From Mycolicibacterium pyrenivorans (GTDB lineage Bacteria; Actinomycetota; Actinomycetes; Mycobacteriales; Mycobacteriaceae): DNA of 64,000 nt. Positions 48,529 through 57,143 of this stretch are shown here, piece by piece. Both the position numbers and the translations under genes were made by a program. Numbering within the stretch: the stretch's first letter is position 1; every line of letters begins with the position of its first letter. The stretch is from contig NZ_JACKSH010000046.1 in the NCBI RefSeq assembly GCF_025821625.1, forward strand, positions 22,324 through 86,323, read 5' to 3'. The notes beneath the pieces were generated by a model. It did not search any database, had not been told where the DNA came from, and saw only the letters and a program-made list of their open reading frames with translations.

Positions 48529-49488
48529 TCAACCGGGCAGGCTGTCGAGCGCCTTCTGCAGCCGCCCGATCGACGACGACACGCCGTAGCGCTGCGCGAG
48601 TTCGGCGACCTTGCGCGGATGCTCGGCGGCCAGAGGCAGCGCATCGGTCTTGGTGGACATGGTGACGGCGGCGTCGATCGCTACCTTCACCACCGGGCCT
48701 GCCCTGTCGATGTAGTCGGTGGCGGACAACAGCTTGGTGCGGTGCGCCTTGGCGAGCCTGGATTTCGGATCGTGGGCGGCGGCCAGGATCTGCTCGAGCG
48801 ATCCGTGCTGTGCCAGCAGCGTGGCCGCGGTCTTTTCCCCGATTCCCGACACGCCGGGCAAGCCGTCGGAGGGGTCGCCGCGCAGCAGCGCCAATTCCGC
48901 GTACGCGGGCCCCGCCCGATCGACGGGCACCGCGTAATTCTCGGCCACCTCGCGCGGCCCGTACTTCGTCGCCTTGGCCAGGCCGCGGCCGAGATAGAGC
49001 ACCCGCACCGCGACCGGCTCATCGCGGACCAGCTGTAACAGGTCGCGGTCTCCGCTGACGACCACCACGGGGTCACGGCGTTCCCGGTCGGCGAGCGTGC
49101 CCAACACGTCGTCGGCCTCGGCCTCGGGTGCCCCCGCCGTCGCGATACCGAACGCGTCGAGGATTTCCATGATCATGTCGACCTGCGGGGTCAGCTCGTC
49201 GGGCACCTCCTCGATGTCGGGCTCACCCGCGGGGTTCTCTTCTGCGACACGGTGTGCCTTGTAGGACGGGATCAGGTCGACGCGCCACTGCGGACGCCAG
49301 TCGTCGTCTCGGCACACCACGAGCCGGTGAGGTCGCTCGCGGGTGATCAGCGTTGCCACGGCGTCGAGGAAACCCCGCAGCGCGTTGACCGGCCGGCCGT
49401 CCGGCGCGGTGATCGACGACGGAATCCCGAAGTAGGAGCGAAACCACATGCTGGCGCCGTCGAGGAGGAGCACAGGGGGGTTACTCAT
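48529..49488 (-). CDS. 5'-3' exonuclease (Rv2090-like, PolA N-terminal type)
   Basis: From ATG 49488 ([20 protein letters not shown]) the protein has 319 residues and matches the FEN/5'-nuclease domain of DNA polymerase I. Acidic metal ligands are seen in [20 protein letters not shown] and [11 protein letters not shown]. The helix-hairpin-helix [19 protein letters not shown] binds DNA. Stand-alone copies of this nuclease are known in actinobacteria beside full-length PolA. It is convergent with the Rv2091c-like gene, one base apart. ATGs at 49497 and 49509 are alternative starts. Confidence 0.88.
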   Translation of the reverse strand: MSNPPVLLLDGASMWFRSYFGIPSSITAPDGRPVNALRGFLDAVATLITRERPHRLVVCRDDDWRPQWRVDLIPSYKAHRVAEENPAGEPDIEEVPDELTPQVDMIMEILDAFGIATAGAPEAEADDVLGTLADRERRDPVVVVSGDRDLLQLVRDEPVAVRVLYLGRGLAKATKYGPREVAENYAVPVDRAGPAYAELALLRGDPSDGLPGVSGIGEKTAATLLAQHGSLEQILAAAHDPKSRLAKAHRTKLLSATDYIDRAGPVVKVAIDAAVTMSTKTDALPLAAEHPRKVAELAQRYGVSSSIGRLQKALDSLPG

Positions 49489-49516
49489 GCGCGTCATCCT
49501 GCCAGGCACCGTTTCC

Positions 49517-49580
49517 GCGCGAGCAGACAGAAAGTCGCGCAGTTCTGCGGCGTGTCGTGCGACTCTGTGTCTGCTCGCGC
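49517..49580. repeat. Large intergenic inverted repeat between the exonuclease and pepE
   Basis: GCGCGAGCAGACAGAAAGTC at 49517 pairs with the reverse complement of GACTCTGTGTCTGCTCGCGC ending at 49580. The outer 13 bases are perfect and inner pairing is interrupted by single mismatches. It occupies the divergent promoter region 49489-49611. It could form a stable hairpin or serve as a double binding site. A reach-through transcript of either gene would fold here. Confidence 0.65.
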
Positions 49581-49611
49581 AGCCGACCCGGCCACGATTA
49601 GCCTGAACGCC

Positions 49612-50775
49612 ATGACCGAAGGACGTTTCAGCTCCGATGTGTACGCCCGGCGCATGGCCGCGGCCGGGCGCGCTGCCGCCGACGCCGGCCTTGCGGGCCT
49701 GGTCATCACCCCCGGCTATGACCTGCGGTATCTGCTGGGGTCGCGCGCGCAGACCTTCGAACGGCTGACCGCGCTGGTGCTGCCGGTGAACGGCGACCCG
49801 ACGATCGTGGTGCCGCGCCTGGAGCTCGCGTCACTCAAGGACTCCGCGGTGCCCGAACTCGGTGTCGCCGTTCGAGACTGGGTCGACGGCGAGGATCCGT
49901 ACCGAATCGTGGTGGGGGCTTTGGGCGGAACACCCGTGGCGACGGGGCCGTCTGGACGGCTCGCCGTCGCGGTCACCGACGCGATGCCCGCGCTGCATCT
50001 GTTGCCGCTGACCGACGTGCTCGGGGTGCTGCCGGTGCTGGCGACCGACGTGCTGCGCACCCTGCGGATGGTCAAGGATCCCGCGGAGGTCGACGTGTTG
50101 CGCAAGGCGGGCGCAGCGATCGACCGCGTGCACGCGCGGGTTCCTGAGTTCCTCGCACCTGGGCGAACCGAGGCCGACGTCGCCGCGGACATCGCCGAAG
50201 CGATTGTCGCCGAAGGGCATTCGGAGGTGGCGTTCATCATCGTCGGCTCGGGCCCGCATGGTGCCGACCCTCACCACGAGTGCTCCGACCGCGAGCTGCG
50301 CGCCGGCGACATCGTCGTCGTCGACATCGGCGGTCCCTACGACCCCGGCTACAACTCCGACTCCACCCGCACCTACAGCCTCGGCGAACCCGACCCCGAG
50401 GTCGCCCGCCGGTACGCGGTGCTGCAGCGTGCCCAGCGCGCGGCGGTCGATGCGGTGCGGCCCGGCGTCACCGCCGAACAGGTCGACGCCGCCGCGCGCG
50501 ACGTGCTCGCCGCGGAGGGTCTGGCGGACGCGTTCGTGCACCGCACCGGTCACGGAATCGGGTTGTCCGTTCACGAGGAGCCCTACATCGTCGCAGGCAA
50601 CTCGCTGCCTCTGCAGGAAGGGATGGCGTTCTCGGTGGAGCCGGGCATCTACTTCGCCGGGGAGTGGGGCGCCCGCATCGAGGACATTGTGATCGTCACC
50701 GCCGACGGGGCGTTGTCGGTGAACAACCGCCCGCACGAACTCGTCGTGGTGCCGGTCGGGTCCGGCGCGGCCTGA
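49612..50775 (+). CDS. pepE: Xaa-Pro dipeptidase/aminopeptidase PepE (M24 family)
   Basis: The 387-residue metallopeptidase has an N-terminal creatinase-like domain and a C-terminal pita-bread fold. The dinuclear metal ligands are visible: Asp in [15 protein letters not shown] (two Asp), His in HRTGHGIGL, Glu in SVEPGIYF and Glu in ARIEDIV. The enzyme cleaves peptides with Pro at position two. Position equals Rv2089c. It starts ATG 49612. It is divergent from the exonuclease, with a long inverted repeat in the gap. Confidence 0.92.
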   Translation: MTEGRFSSDVYARRMAAAGRAAADAGLAGLVITPGYDLRYLLGSRAQTFERLTALVLPVNGDPTIVVPRLELASLKDSAVPELGVAVRDWVDGEDPYRIVVGALGGTPVATGPSGRLAVAVTDAMPALHLLPLTDVLGVLPVLATDVLRTLRMVKDPAEVDVLRKAGAAIDRVHARVPEFLAPGRTEADVAADIAEAIVAEGHSEVAFIIVGSGPHGADPHHECSDRELRAGDIVVVDIGGPYDPGYNSDSTRTYSLGEPDPEVARRYAVLQRAQRAAVDAVRPGVTAEQVDAAARDVLAAEGLADAFVHRTGHGIGLSVHEEPYIVAGNSLPLQEGMAFSVEPGIYFAGEWGARIEDIVIVTADGALSVNNRPHELVVVPVGSGAA

Positions 50776-50779
50776 AGAC

Positions 50780-51205
50780 TCAGTCCTCGCCGCGGTCCAG
50801 CAGATCCGACGAACCCAGCACCCGCTCGACACGCACCTCGATCACCACACGTTTCGGGTTGGGTCGTGGCGTGCGGTAGCGCTGGGCGTACCGCAGTTCG
50901 GCGTCGCGAACGGCGTCGATGTCGGTGTGGACGACGGCCTTGCCCTCCAGGGAAAGCCACCGCGCGCCGTCGACCTGGCTGAGCACGGCGACACCGCGCT
51001 GGTCGGCGTTGACCGCCTTCTGGGAGCCCCCCGTGGTGATGACCCTGGCGATGTGGGTCTTGGGATCGAAGGTGAACCCGACAGCCACCACATGCGGGGA
51101 TTGGTCCGACCGGAGCGTGGTCAGCATCGCCAGGTGGCGCTCGGTCAGGAACGCCAGTGCATCGTTGGTGAGCTTCGTGGTTGCCTTGCGACCCGATGTA
51201 GCCAT
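50780..51205 (-). CDS. F420-dependent PPOX-class reductase (Rv2074-like)
   Basis: The 141-residue split-barrel protein belongs to the F420/FMN-binding FDOR-B group: [46 protein letters not shown] and [10 protein letters not shown]. The homologue Rv2074 is reported to be an F420-dependent biliverdin reductase; the same activity is plausible here by similarity and position. It is convergent with pepE (4-bp gap) and divergent from the SDR gene. Confidence 0.85.
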   Translation of the reverse strand: MATSGRKATTKLTNDALAFLTERHLAMLTTLRSDQSPHVVAVGFTFDPKTHIARVITTGGSQKAVNADQRGVAVLSQVDGARWLSLEGKAVVHTDIDAVRDAELRYAQRYRTPRPNPKRVVIEVRVERVLGSSDLLDRGED

Positions 51206-51240
51206 CGGTGACCACGCTAGCGCAGGACATAATCACAACC

Positions 51241-51990
51241 GTGAAGGACACGATGGCAGGTCCGCTCGTCGTTTTCGGCGGCCGCAGCGAGATCGGGACC
51301 GAGGTGGCGCGGCGGCTGGCCGCCGGTGCCATCGTCGTGCTGGCGGCACGCCGACCCGACGACCTCGAGGAGCAGATCACCGCTGTCGAGCAGGCGGGAG
51401 CCGCTGCCGTCCACACCGTGCACTTCGACGCCGACGACCTGACGTCGCACCGCGCCGTCGTCGACGCGATCATCGCGGAGCACGGACCGATCCGCACCGC
51501 GGTGCTGACCTTCGGCGTGCTCGGGGACCAGGCGCGGGCCGAAACCGATGCCGGCCACGCGGTCGCCATCGCGCACACCGACTACGTGGCGCAGGTCAGC
51601 CTGCTGACCGTGCTGGCGGATTCGATGCGCCGGGCCGGCGGTGGAGAGCTGGTCACCTTTTCCTCGATCGCCGGGGTGCGGGTGCGCCGCGCCAACTATG
51701 TGTACGGGTCGGCCAAGGCCGGCCTGGACGGCTTCTGCCGTGGGCTCTCCGATGCCCTGCACGGATCCGGTGTGCGGCTGTTGGTAGTCCGCCCGGGTTT
51801 CGTGATCGGGCGGATGACCGAAGGGATGGCACCCGCTCCGTTCTCCAGCACCCCGGCCCAGGTGGCGTCGGCGACGGTGCAGGCACTGGCCAAGGGGCGG
51901 CGCACGGTGTGGGTGCCCTGGCAGGTCGGGGTCATCGCAGCGGTGTTCCGGATCCTGCCCGGGCCGATCTGGCGGCGGTTGCCGCGATGA
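51241..51990 (+). CDS. Short-chain dehydrogenase (Rv2073c-like)
   Basis: From GTG 51241 this SDR has 249 residues, the same as I recall for Rv2073c. The cofactor loop is VVFGGRSEIGTEVARRL, a variant of the usual GxxxGxG. The catalytic Ser-Tyr-Lys set is in TFSSIAGVRVRRANYVYGSAKAG. The substrate is unknown; related mycobacterial SDRs act on lipid or polyol substrates. An upstream ATG at 51208 is in frame but adds unconserved residues. The cobL start overlaps its stop. Confidence 0.85.
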   Translation: MKDTMAGPLVVFGGRSEIGTEVARRLAAGAIVVLAARRPDDLEEQITAVEQAGAAAVHTVHFDADDLTSHRAVVDAIIAEHGPIRTAVLTFGVLGDQARAETDAGHAVAIAHTDYVAQVSLLTVLADSMRRAGGGELVTFSSIAGVRVRRANYVYGSAKAGLDGFCRGLSDALHGSGVRLLVVRPGFVIGRMTEGMAPAPFSSTPAQVASATVQALAKGRRTVWVPWQVGVIAAVFRILPGPIWRRLPR

Positions 51991-53177
51991 TCGTCGTGGT
52001 CGGCATCGGCGCCGACGGCATGGCCGGGCTGTCGCCGGCGTCGCGGGCCGAACTCGAGAGGGCGACCGTGGTCTACGGATCGCCACGCCAACTCGACCTG
52101 CTCGACCAGAGCGTGTCCGCGCCCAGGCGGCCGTGGCCGTCGCCGATGATGCCTGCGCTGCGCACTCTCCTCGACGACGCCGACGGCGACGTGCACGTGG
52201 TGGCCAGCGGCGACCCGCTGATGCACGGGGTCGGCAGCACCCTCATCCGGCTCCACGGCCAGGACAGGGTCGCAGTGCTGCCGCATGTGTCGTCGGTGAC
52301 GCTGGCCTGCTCGCGGGTCGGCTGGACGGTGCAGGACACCGAAGTCATCAGCCTGGTCACCGCGGAGCCGTTCACGGCGGTACGGCGCGGTGGGCAGGCC
52401 GTGGTGTTGTCCCGTGACCGGTCGAGTCCTGCCGCACTGGCGCGGTTGCTGACCGACACCGGGCGCGGTGACTCCGAGCTGACCGTGCTCGAACAGCTCG
52501 GGGGGCCAAGGGAGTTGCGCCGATCGTCCACCGCGCGGGAGTGGGCAGTCCGACCGCCGGGCGAGGTGGACGACCTCAACGTGATGGCCGTGCGGTACCT
52601 GCCCGACGAGCGCCGCTGCGCGACGCTTCCCGACGACATGCTCGCCCACGACGGACAGATCACCAAGCAGGCGATGCGCGCGGTCACGCTCGCGGCGCTG
52701 GCGCCGCGGCCGGGCGAGCATCTGTGGGACGTCGGCGCCGGCTCGGGAAGCATCGCCGTCGAGTGGTGTCGTAGCGGATCCGGTTGTCGCGCTACCGCAT
52801 TCGAACGCGACGAGGCGCGCCGTGCCCGCATCTCCGCCAACGCGATCGCATTCGGCGTACCGGTCGAGGTGAGGCCGGGCGCGCCGGACTCCTTCGATGT
52901 CGCGCCACCACCGGCTGCGATCTTCGTCGGGGGTGGGGTCAGCCAACCCGGCCTGATGGAGGCGTGCTGGGACAGGCTCCCGGCGGGTGGTCGGCTGGTC
53001 GCCAACGCGGTGACAGTGGAGTCCGAAGCTGTTCTCGCACAGTGGTATTCGCGTGTCGGCGGCGACCTCCGGCGGTTCCAGCACTACCGCGGCGAGGCGG
53101 TCGGCACGTTCACCGGATGGCGGCCCGCGATGCCGGTGACCCAGTGGTCGGTGATCAAGCCGCCTGGTATGACCTGA
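51987..53177 (+). CDS. cobL: Precorrin-6Y C5,15-methyltransferase (decarboxylating) CobL
   Basis: The 396-residue bifunctional enzyme of the aerobic cobalamin pathway methylates C5 and C15 and decarboxylates the C12 acetate. The N-terminal CbiE-type domain has VVVGIGADGMAGL and VVASGDPLMHGVG. The C-terminal CbiT-type domain has GQITKQAMRAVTLAAL and WDVGAGSGSIAVEW. It starts ATG 51987, overlapping the SDR stop. In M. tuberculosis cobM and cobK follow. Here the next gene is a convergent phosphotransferase whose 3' end overlaps by 23 bp. Confidence 0.95.
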   Translation: MIVVVGIGADGMAGLSPASRAELERATVVYGSPRQLDLLDQSVSAPRRPWPSPMMPALRTLLDDADGDVHVVASGDPLMHGVGSTLIRLHGQDRVAVLPHVSSVTLACSRVGWTVQDTEVISLVTAEPFTAVRRGGQAVVLSRDRSSPAALARLLTDTGRGDSELTVLEQLGGPRELRRSSTAREWAVRPPGEVDDLNVMAVRYLPDERRCATLPDDMLAHDGQITKQAMRAVTLAALAPRPGEHLWDVGAGSGSIAVEWCRSGSGCRATAFERDEARRARISANAIAFGVPVEVRPGAPDSFDVAPPPAAIFVGGGVSQPGLMEACWDRLPAGGRLVANAVTVESEAVLAQWYSRVGGDLRRFQHYRGEAVGTFTGWRPAMPVTQWSVIKPPGMT

Positions 53178-54228
53178 TCAGTTCGATGGCTTCGAGCTCG
53201 CGGATGGCGCGGCAGCCGCGGTGCAGCATGGTCAGTATCATCTCGTCGCCGCGCTCGGTGGATGCGGCGAAAGCGAACCCCAACGTGGTGATCAGCGGCG
53301 CTTGCAGGACGCCGAGACGGTAGTCGTTCCAGCAGGTTTCGGCGTCGTAGTCGGTGACGCCGTAGGCGATGAGCGCCGTGTGGTAGCGCTCGACCAGGTC
53401 ACGCTCGACCGTGGGGCGGATCTCGGGCAGCAGGCTCGTGGCGGTGAAGTACGCCAGGTCGCGGGTGGGCAGACCGAGGCCGACGGTCTGCCAGTCGACC
53501 ACGGTGACCCGGGTGCGATCGGGGTCGAACAGCAGGTTGTCGAGGCGGTAGTCGCCGTGCATGAGCGAGAACCGGTCCGGCTCGGCGAGCAGCCACGGCG
53601 CCACCAGGCTCATCGCGGTGGTCAGGGTCTCGCGGTCCTCGTCGCTGACCGACCCGCCGAGTTTGTCGAGGGTGATGTCGGCGGCCATGATCGCGACGTC
53701 ACCGAGCCCCTTGGCCGCCTCCGCGTCGCCCGGCTTGGGCATGACGATCGACGGCAGGTCGAACCAGCGCCGGTCGCCCCAGCTGGGGCCGTGCAACCCG
53801 GCCAGCGCCTCGACGGCCAGCGCCGCCTCGGCCGGGCTGCACCCGGCGATCTGATCTCCCTGAACCGCCGGCGCGAGATCGGCGAGGAGGAGCACGAAAT
53901 CGGCTCCATCGGAGGAGATCTCGCTGTGGAAGCAGCCCGGCACCGGTATCGCCACATTGTTCGTGATCGCTGAATAGAAGTCCACCTCGGAGAGGTATCC
54001 GAGCGCTACCCGCTCGCGGACCGCATCGTCCTGGGCGGGCAGCTTGACTGCGAAAGAAGCTGGTGCGCTTGCTGGTTCGGGTCCGTCCGGGTACGTCGCC
54101 GTGACCCGGTAGGTGGCGCCGGTCTGTCCGGTGCCGATCGCGGTCACGTCGACGTCTCTGACGGCGGTCCCGAGCACCGATCCCAGCCATACGGGAGTGA
54201 TGTCCTCGGGGCTGCGGGGGATGGTCAT
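53155..54228 (-). CDS. Aminoglycoside phosphotransferase/EcKinase-like protein
   Basis: The start ATG 54228 (MTIPRSPEDITPVWL) gives 357 residues. The kinase-like fold has FAVKLPAQDDAVRERVALGYLSEVDFY (nucleotide Lys), the catalytic loop LMHGDYRLDNLLFDP and the metal-binding VVDWQTVGLG. Such proteins phosphorylate small hydroxyl substrates; mycobacteria have many of unknown substrate, often beside lipid or steroid catabolic genes. The ATG overlaps the stop of the TetR gene, so the pair forms an operon. Confidence 0.85.
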   Translation of the reverse strand: MTIPRSPEDITPVWLGSVLGTAVRDVDVTAIGTGQTGATYRVTATYPDGPEPASAPASFAVKLPAQDDAVRERVALGYLSEVDFYSAITNNVAIPVPGCFHSEISSDGADFVLLLADLAPAVQGDQIAGCSPAEAALAVEALAGLHGPSWGDRRWFDLPSIVMPKPGDAEAAKGLGDVAIMAADITLDKLGGSVSDEDRETLTTAMSLVAPWLLAEPDRFSLMHGDYRLDNLLFDPDRTRVTVVDWQTVGLGLPTRDLAYFTATSLLPEIRPTVERDLVERYHTALIAYGVTDYDAETCWNDYRLGVLQAPLITTLGFAFAASTERGDEMILTMLHRGCRAIRELEAIELIRSYQAA

Positions 54229-54911
54229 GATGTCGCCCTCTTCTGTTCTTCCGGGGTTCGCCCCGGCCTGGCCGCGTCGACGGTGCCGTAGATGGTGCGC
54301 AACCATACGGCCTCGGCGCCCTCGCTCAACTGCTCGCGGGTCAGCGTGCCCCCGAGGGTGTAGCGCTCGAGTAGTCGGTCGTTGAATTCCAGCAGCATGC
54401 CGGCGATCACCTCCACCGGCGGACCATCTGGTGCACGCCCGCTGTCACGTTCGGCGGCGATCATCGCCGCGACAGCGGGGACGAACGTTTCGCGGGCGTC
54501 GTCCCACAGCTGGCGGATCGCCGGGTTGGAGGCCCGTGCGTCGAGCATCGCCTGCAGCAGGTACCGATGCTGTTCGACCGTGTCGAGCAGTGCCTCGACC
54601 ATGGCGCGGATCCGCCAGTGCGGTGGCTCGGCGGTGCTGGTGAGGATGTCGCTGGCGACAAAGCCGTCCTCGTACATCGGTTCCAGGAGCGCCGCCACGG
54701 CGGCCGCCTTGTTCTCGAAGTAGAAGTAGAAGGCCGATCGGGTGACGCCTGCGCGCTTGGTGACGTCGGCGATGTTGATGCCGTCGAAGCCCGACTCGCG
54801 CAGGTGGTGGTCCAGCGATTCGAGGATCGCGGTACGCCGCAGGTCGCTCTTCTGCGGTTGGCGCCGGTCGGTCGGTGACCGTACCGGTAGTCCTCGCTGC
54901 ACGCGCGACAT
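54225..54911 (-). CDS. TetR-family transcriptional regulator
   Basis: From ATG 54911 this regulator has 228 residues. The DNA-binding domain is RRTAILESLDHHLRESGFDGINIADVTKRAGVTRSAFYFYFENKAAAV. The ligand domain has the EthR-like helical pattern with LDTVEQHRYLLQAMLDARASNPAIRQLW. It is coupled by ATGA to the phosphotransferase gene and probably controls it. An in-frame ATG at 54950 is a less likely start. The 106 bases upstream hold a repeat and the end of cobIJ. Confidence 0.85.
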   Translation of the reverse strand: MSRVQRGLPVRSPTDRRQPQKSDLRRTAILESLDHHLRESGFDGINIADVTKRAGVTRSAFYFYFENKAAAVAALLEPMYEDGFVASDILTSTAEPPHWRIRAMVEALLDTVEQHRYLLQAMLDARASNPAIRQLWDDARETFVPAVAAMIAAERDSGRAPDGPPVEVIAGMLLEFNDRLLERYTLGGTLTREQLSEGAEAVWLRTIYGTVDAARPGRTPEEQKRATS

Positions 54912-54962
54912 TAACCCGCAGTTCTGACGACTGTCAACGATGCGCGACACGCGTCAACGGCG

Positions 54963-55019
54963 ATGAGCGCTTGCGCGAAGAGCAGACGACGGCGTGAGCG
55001 CTTGCGCGAAGAGCAGATC
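54963..55019 (+). repeat. 31-bp direct repeat between the TetR gene and cobIJ
   Basis: GAGCGCTTGCGCGAAGAGCA occurs at 54965 and 54996, a period of 31, preceded by AT or GT so that each copy opens with ATGAGC or GTGAGC. The second copy runs into the cobIJ stop codon (55018). The minus strand of 39253-39323 carries the same unit. Like the ladders, each unit includes a start codon, but here neither frame closes within the unit. Confidence 0.8.
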
Positions 55020-56511
55020 AGCCCTGTGGGTAGTGGCGCGGGGTGAACACCCGGCCGGGGCTGTCCTCGCCACCGGAGTACCACTGGGTCTGCGAGGAGC
55101 CGACGATGAGCAGGCACCGCATGTCGACGTCGCGCTGGTCCAGGTCCGCCAGGCGGACCACCTTGATCGTCTCATCAGGACCCGAGACGTCGCGTCCGAT
55201 GACGACCGGCGTGCCCGGGTCGCGGTGCTCCAGCAGCAGCTCCTGCATTGCGCCGACCTGCCAGGTCCGCGTCTTCGACGCAGGGTTGTAGATGGCCAGC
55301 ACCATGTCGGCCGCGGCCGCCGCGGTCAGGCGCGCGGCGATGACGTCCCACGGCTTGAGGCGGTCGGACAACGAGATGACCGCGTAGTCGTGGCCCAGCG
55401 GAGCGCCCACCCGGCTCGCCACCGCCTGGGCGGCGGTCATGGCGGGGATCACCCGCACCTCGACACCGGGCCATTGCTTGGCCTCCTCGAGTACCGCGGT
55501 GGCCATCGCGAAGACGCCGGGGTCGCCGGAGGACACGACAGCGACCGTGCGGCCCTGCTCGGCCAGCGTGCACGCCAGCCGGGCCCGCGCCGGCTCGTCG
55601 CTGTTGTCACTGGGATGCCTGCGCTGACCCTCGCGGGCCCCGACCCGGTCCAGGTAGGGCCCGTAACCGATCAGGTCGGTGGCCGCGGCCAGTTCCCGCC
55701 GGCTCTGCGGCGTCATCCAGTCGATGTCACCGGGGCCCAGTCCGACGACCGAGACCGATCCGGTGGGCGCCTCGACGTGCTGGCGCCCCACGAGCATCGC
55801 CAGGGCGAAGTAGGGGACCGACGCGTCGTCGACGTCGTCGGCAGCCATCACCCGCTGCCTTGCGGTGCTGGCACGTTCGACGTAGAAGGCGTCGTCCAAT
55901 CGCCCAGACGCCGAAAGCGCTTTCCGCACAGCGGGGTACGAGCGACCGAGCTTGAGGATGACGGCGGCGTCGGTGTCGGAGAGCCGGCGCTCGAGTTCGT
56001 CGGGGGGCAGCGTGCCGGGCAGGATCGTCAGCACCTGATCACCCTGCACCAGCGGAGTGGCCACCGCGGCCGACGCTGCGCTGACCGACGTCACCCCGGG
56101 CACGATCACCGCCTCGAACCGCTCGGTCAGGCGGGTGTGCATGTGCATGTAGGAGCTGTAGAACAGGGGATCGCCCTCGGCGAGCAGTGCGACGTCGCGG
56201 CCTGCCTCCAGGTGTGCGGCTATCCGCTCGGCGGCCTCACGGTAGAAGTCCTCCATTGCTCCGGCGTAACCGCCTGGGTGGTCGGACACCTCCGTGGTCA
56301 CCGGGTAGACCAGGTGTTCCTCGATCTGATCGCCTCGCAGGTACGGCTCGGCGATCGAGCGCGCGATGCTGCGGCCGTGGCGCGCACTGTGATAGGCGAC
56401 CACATCGGCGGACCCGATGATCCTGGCGGCTTTGACCGTCACCAGTTCGGGGTCGCCCGGCCCGAGACCGATACCCCACAGGGTTCCCCTGGTTTCGCCG
56501 GCGCCGCTCAT
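55018..56511 (-). CDS. cobIJ: Fused precorrin-2 C20- and precorrin-3B C17-methyltransferase CobIJ
   Basis: The 497-residue protein joins two SAM-dependent corrin methyltransferases. The CobI half (about 1-240) has [21 protein letters not shown] and [17 protein letters not shown]. The CobJ half (about 250-490) has [30 protein letters not shown] and [12 protein letters not shown]. The fusion is typical of mycobacteria (Rv2066). It converts precorrin-2 to -3A and precorrin-3B to -4. Its ATG overlaps the cobH stop, so cobG, cobH and cobIJ form one unit. The 3' end abuts the 31-bp repeat. Confidence 0.95.
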   Translation of the reverse strand: MSGAGETRGTLWGIGLGPGDPELVTVKAARIIGSADVVAYHSARHGRSIARSIAEPYLRGDQIEEHLVYPVTTEVSDHPGGYAGAMEDFYREAAERIAAHLEAGRDVALLAEGDPLFYSSYMHMHTRLTERFEAVIVPGVTSVSAASAAVATPLVQGDQVLTILPGTLPPDELERRLSDTDAAVILKLGRSYPAVRKALSASGRLDDAFYVERASTARQRVMAADDVDDASVPYFALAMLVGRQHVEAPTGSVSVVGLGPGDIDWMTPQSRRELAAATDLIGYGPYLDRVGAREGQRRHPSDNSDEPARARLACTLAEQGRTVAVVSSGDPGVFAMATAVLEEAKQWPGVEVRVIPAMTAAQAVASRVGAPLGHDYAVISLSDRLKPWDVIAARLTAAAAADMVLAIYNPASKTRTWQVGAMQELLLEHRDPGTPVVIGRDVSGPDETIKVVRLADLDQRDVDMRCLLIVGSSQTQWYSGGEDSPGRVFTPRHYPQG

Positions 56512-57134
56512 TCGCGTTCGGCCGCAATCGCGTTGACCGCGGCGGCCGCCATCGCGCTACCGCCGCGACGACCGGTCACCACCAGATAGGACATGCCGCG
56601 CGGGTCGTCGATCAGTTCCTGTTTCGACTGCGCCGAGCCGACGAAGCCGACCGGGCCGCCGAGCACCGCCGCCGGGACGGGGGCACCGTCGTCGATGAGC
56701 TCGAGCAGCCGGAACAGCGCGGTCGGGGCATTGCCGATGGCCAGCACCGCGCCGTCGAGCCGGTCGGCCCACAGGTCGACGGCCGCTGCTGAGCGGGTGC
56801 TGCCGAGTTCGGCGGCCAGCCCGGGCGCCCTTGCGTCGGCGACCAGGGACACCACCTCGTTGTCGGCAGGCAATCGCGACCGGGTGATCCCCGCGGCGAC
56901 CATCGACGAGTCGCACAGGATCGGGGCGCCCGCGGCCAGGGCGGTGTGCGCGCGGACGACGACGTCGTCGGTGAACGCGACGTGATCGGCGACGTCGACC
57001 TGACCGCAGGTGTGGATCAGCCGGACGACCACCCGGGCGACGTCGACGGGGAACCGGGCAAGATCCGCCTCGTCGCGGATCATCGCGAACGACTGCCGGT
57101 AGATCTCGTCGGCGTCGCGGATGTAGTCGAGCAC
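56508..57134 (-). CDS. cobH: Precorrin-8X methylmutase CobH
   Basis: This 208-residue enzyme moves a methyl from C11 to C12 to give hydrogenobyrinate. It starts GTG 57134 ([22 protein letters not shown]). The catalytic His region is [19 protein letters not shown], and [34 protein letters not shown] is the substrate loop. It is coupled to cobIJ and 9 bp after cobG. Confidence 0.95.
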   Translation of the reverse strand: MLDYIRDADEIYRQSFAMIRDEADLARFPVDVARVVVRLIHTCGQVDVADHVAFTDDVVVRAHTALAAGAPILCDSSMVAAGITRSRLPADNEVVSLVADARAPGLAAELGSTRSAAAVDLWADRLDGAVLAIGNAPTALFRLLELIDDGAPVPAAVLGGPVGFVGSAQSKQELIDDPRGMSYLVVTGRRGGSAMAAAAVNAIAAERE

Positions 57135-57143
57135 CCGCTCACC

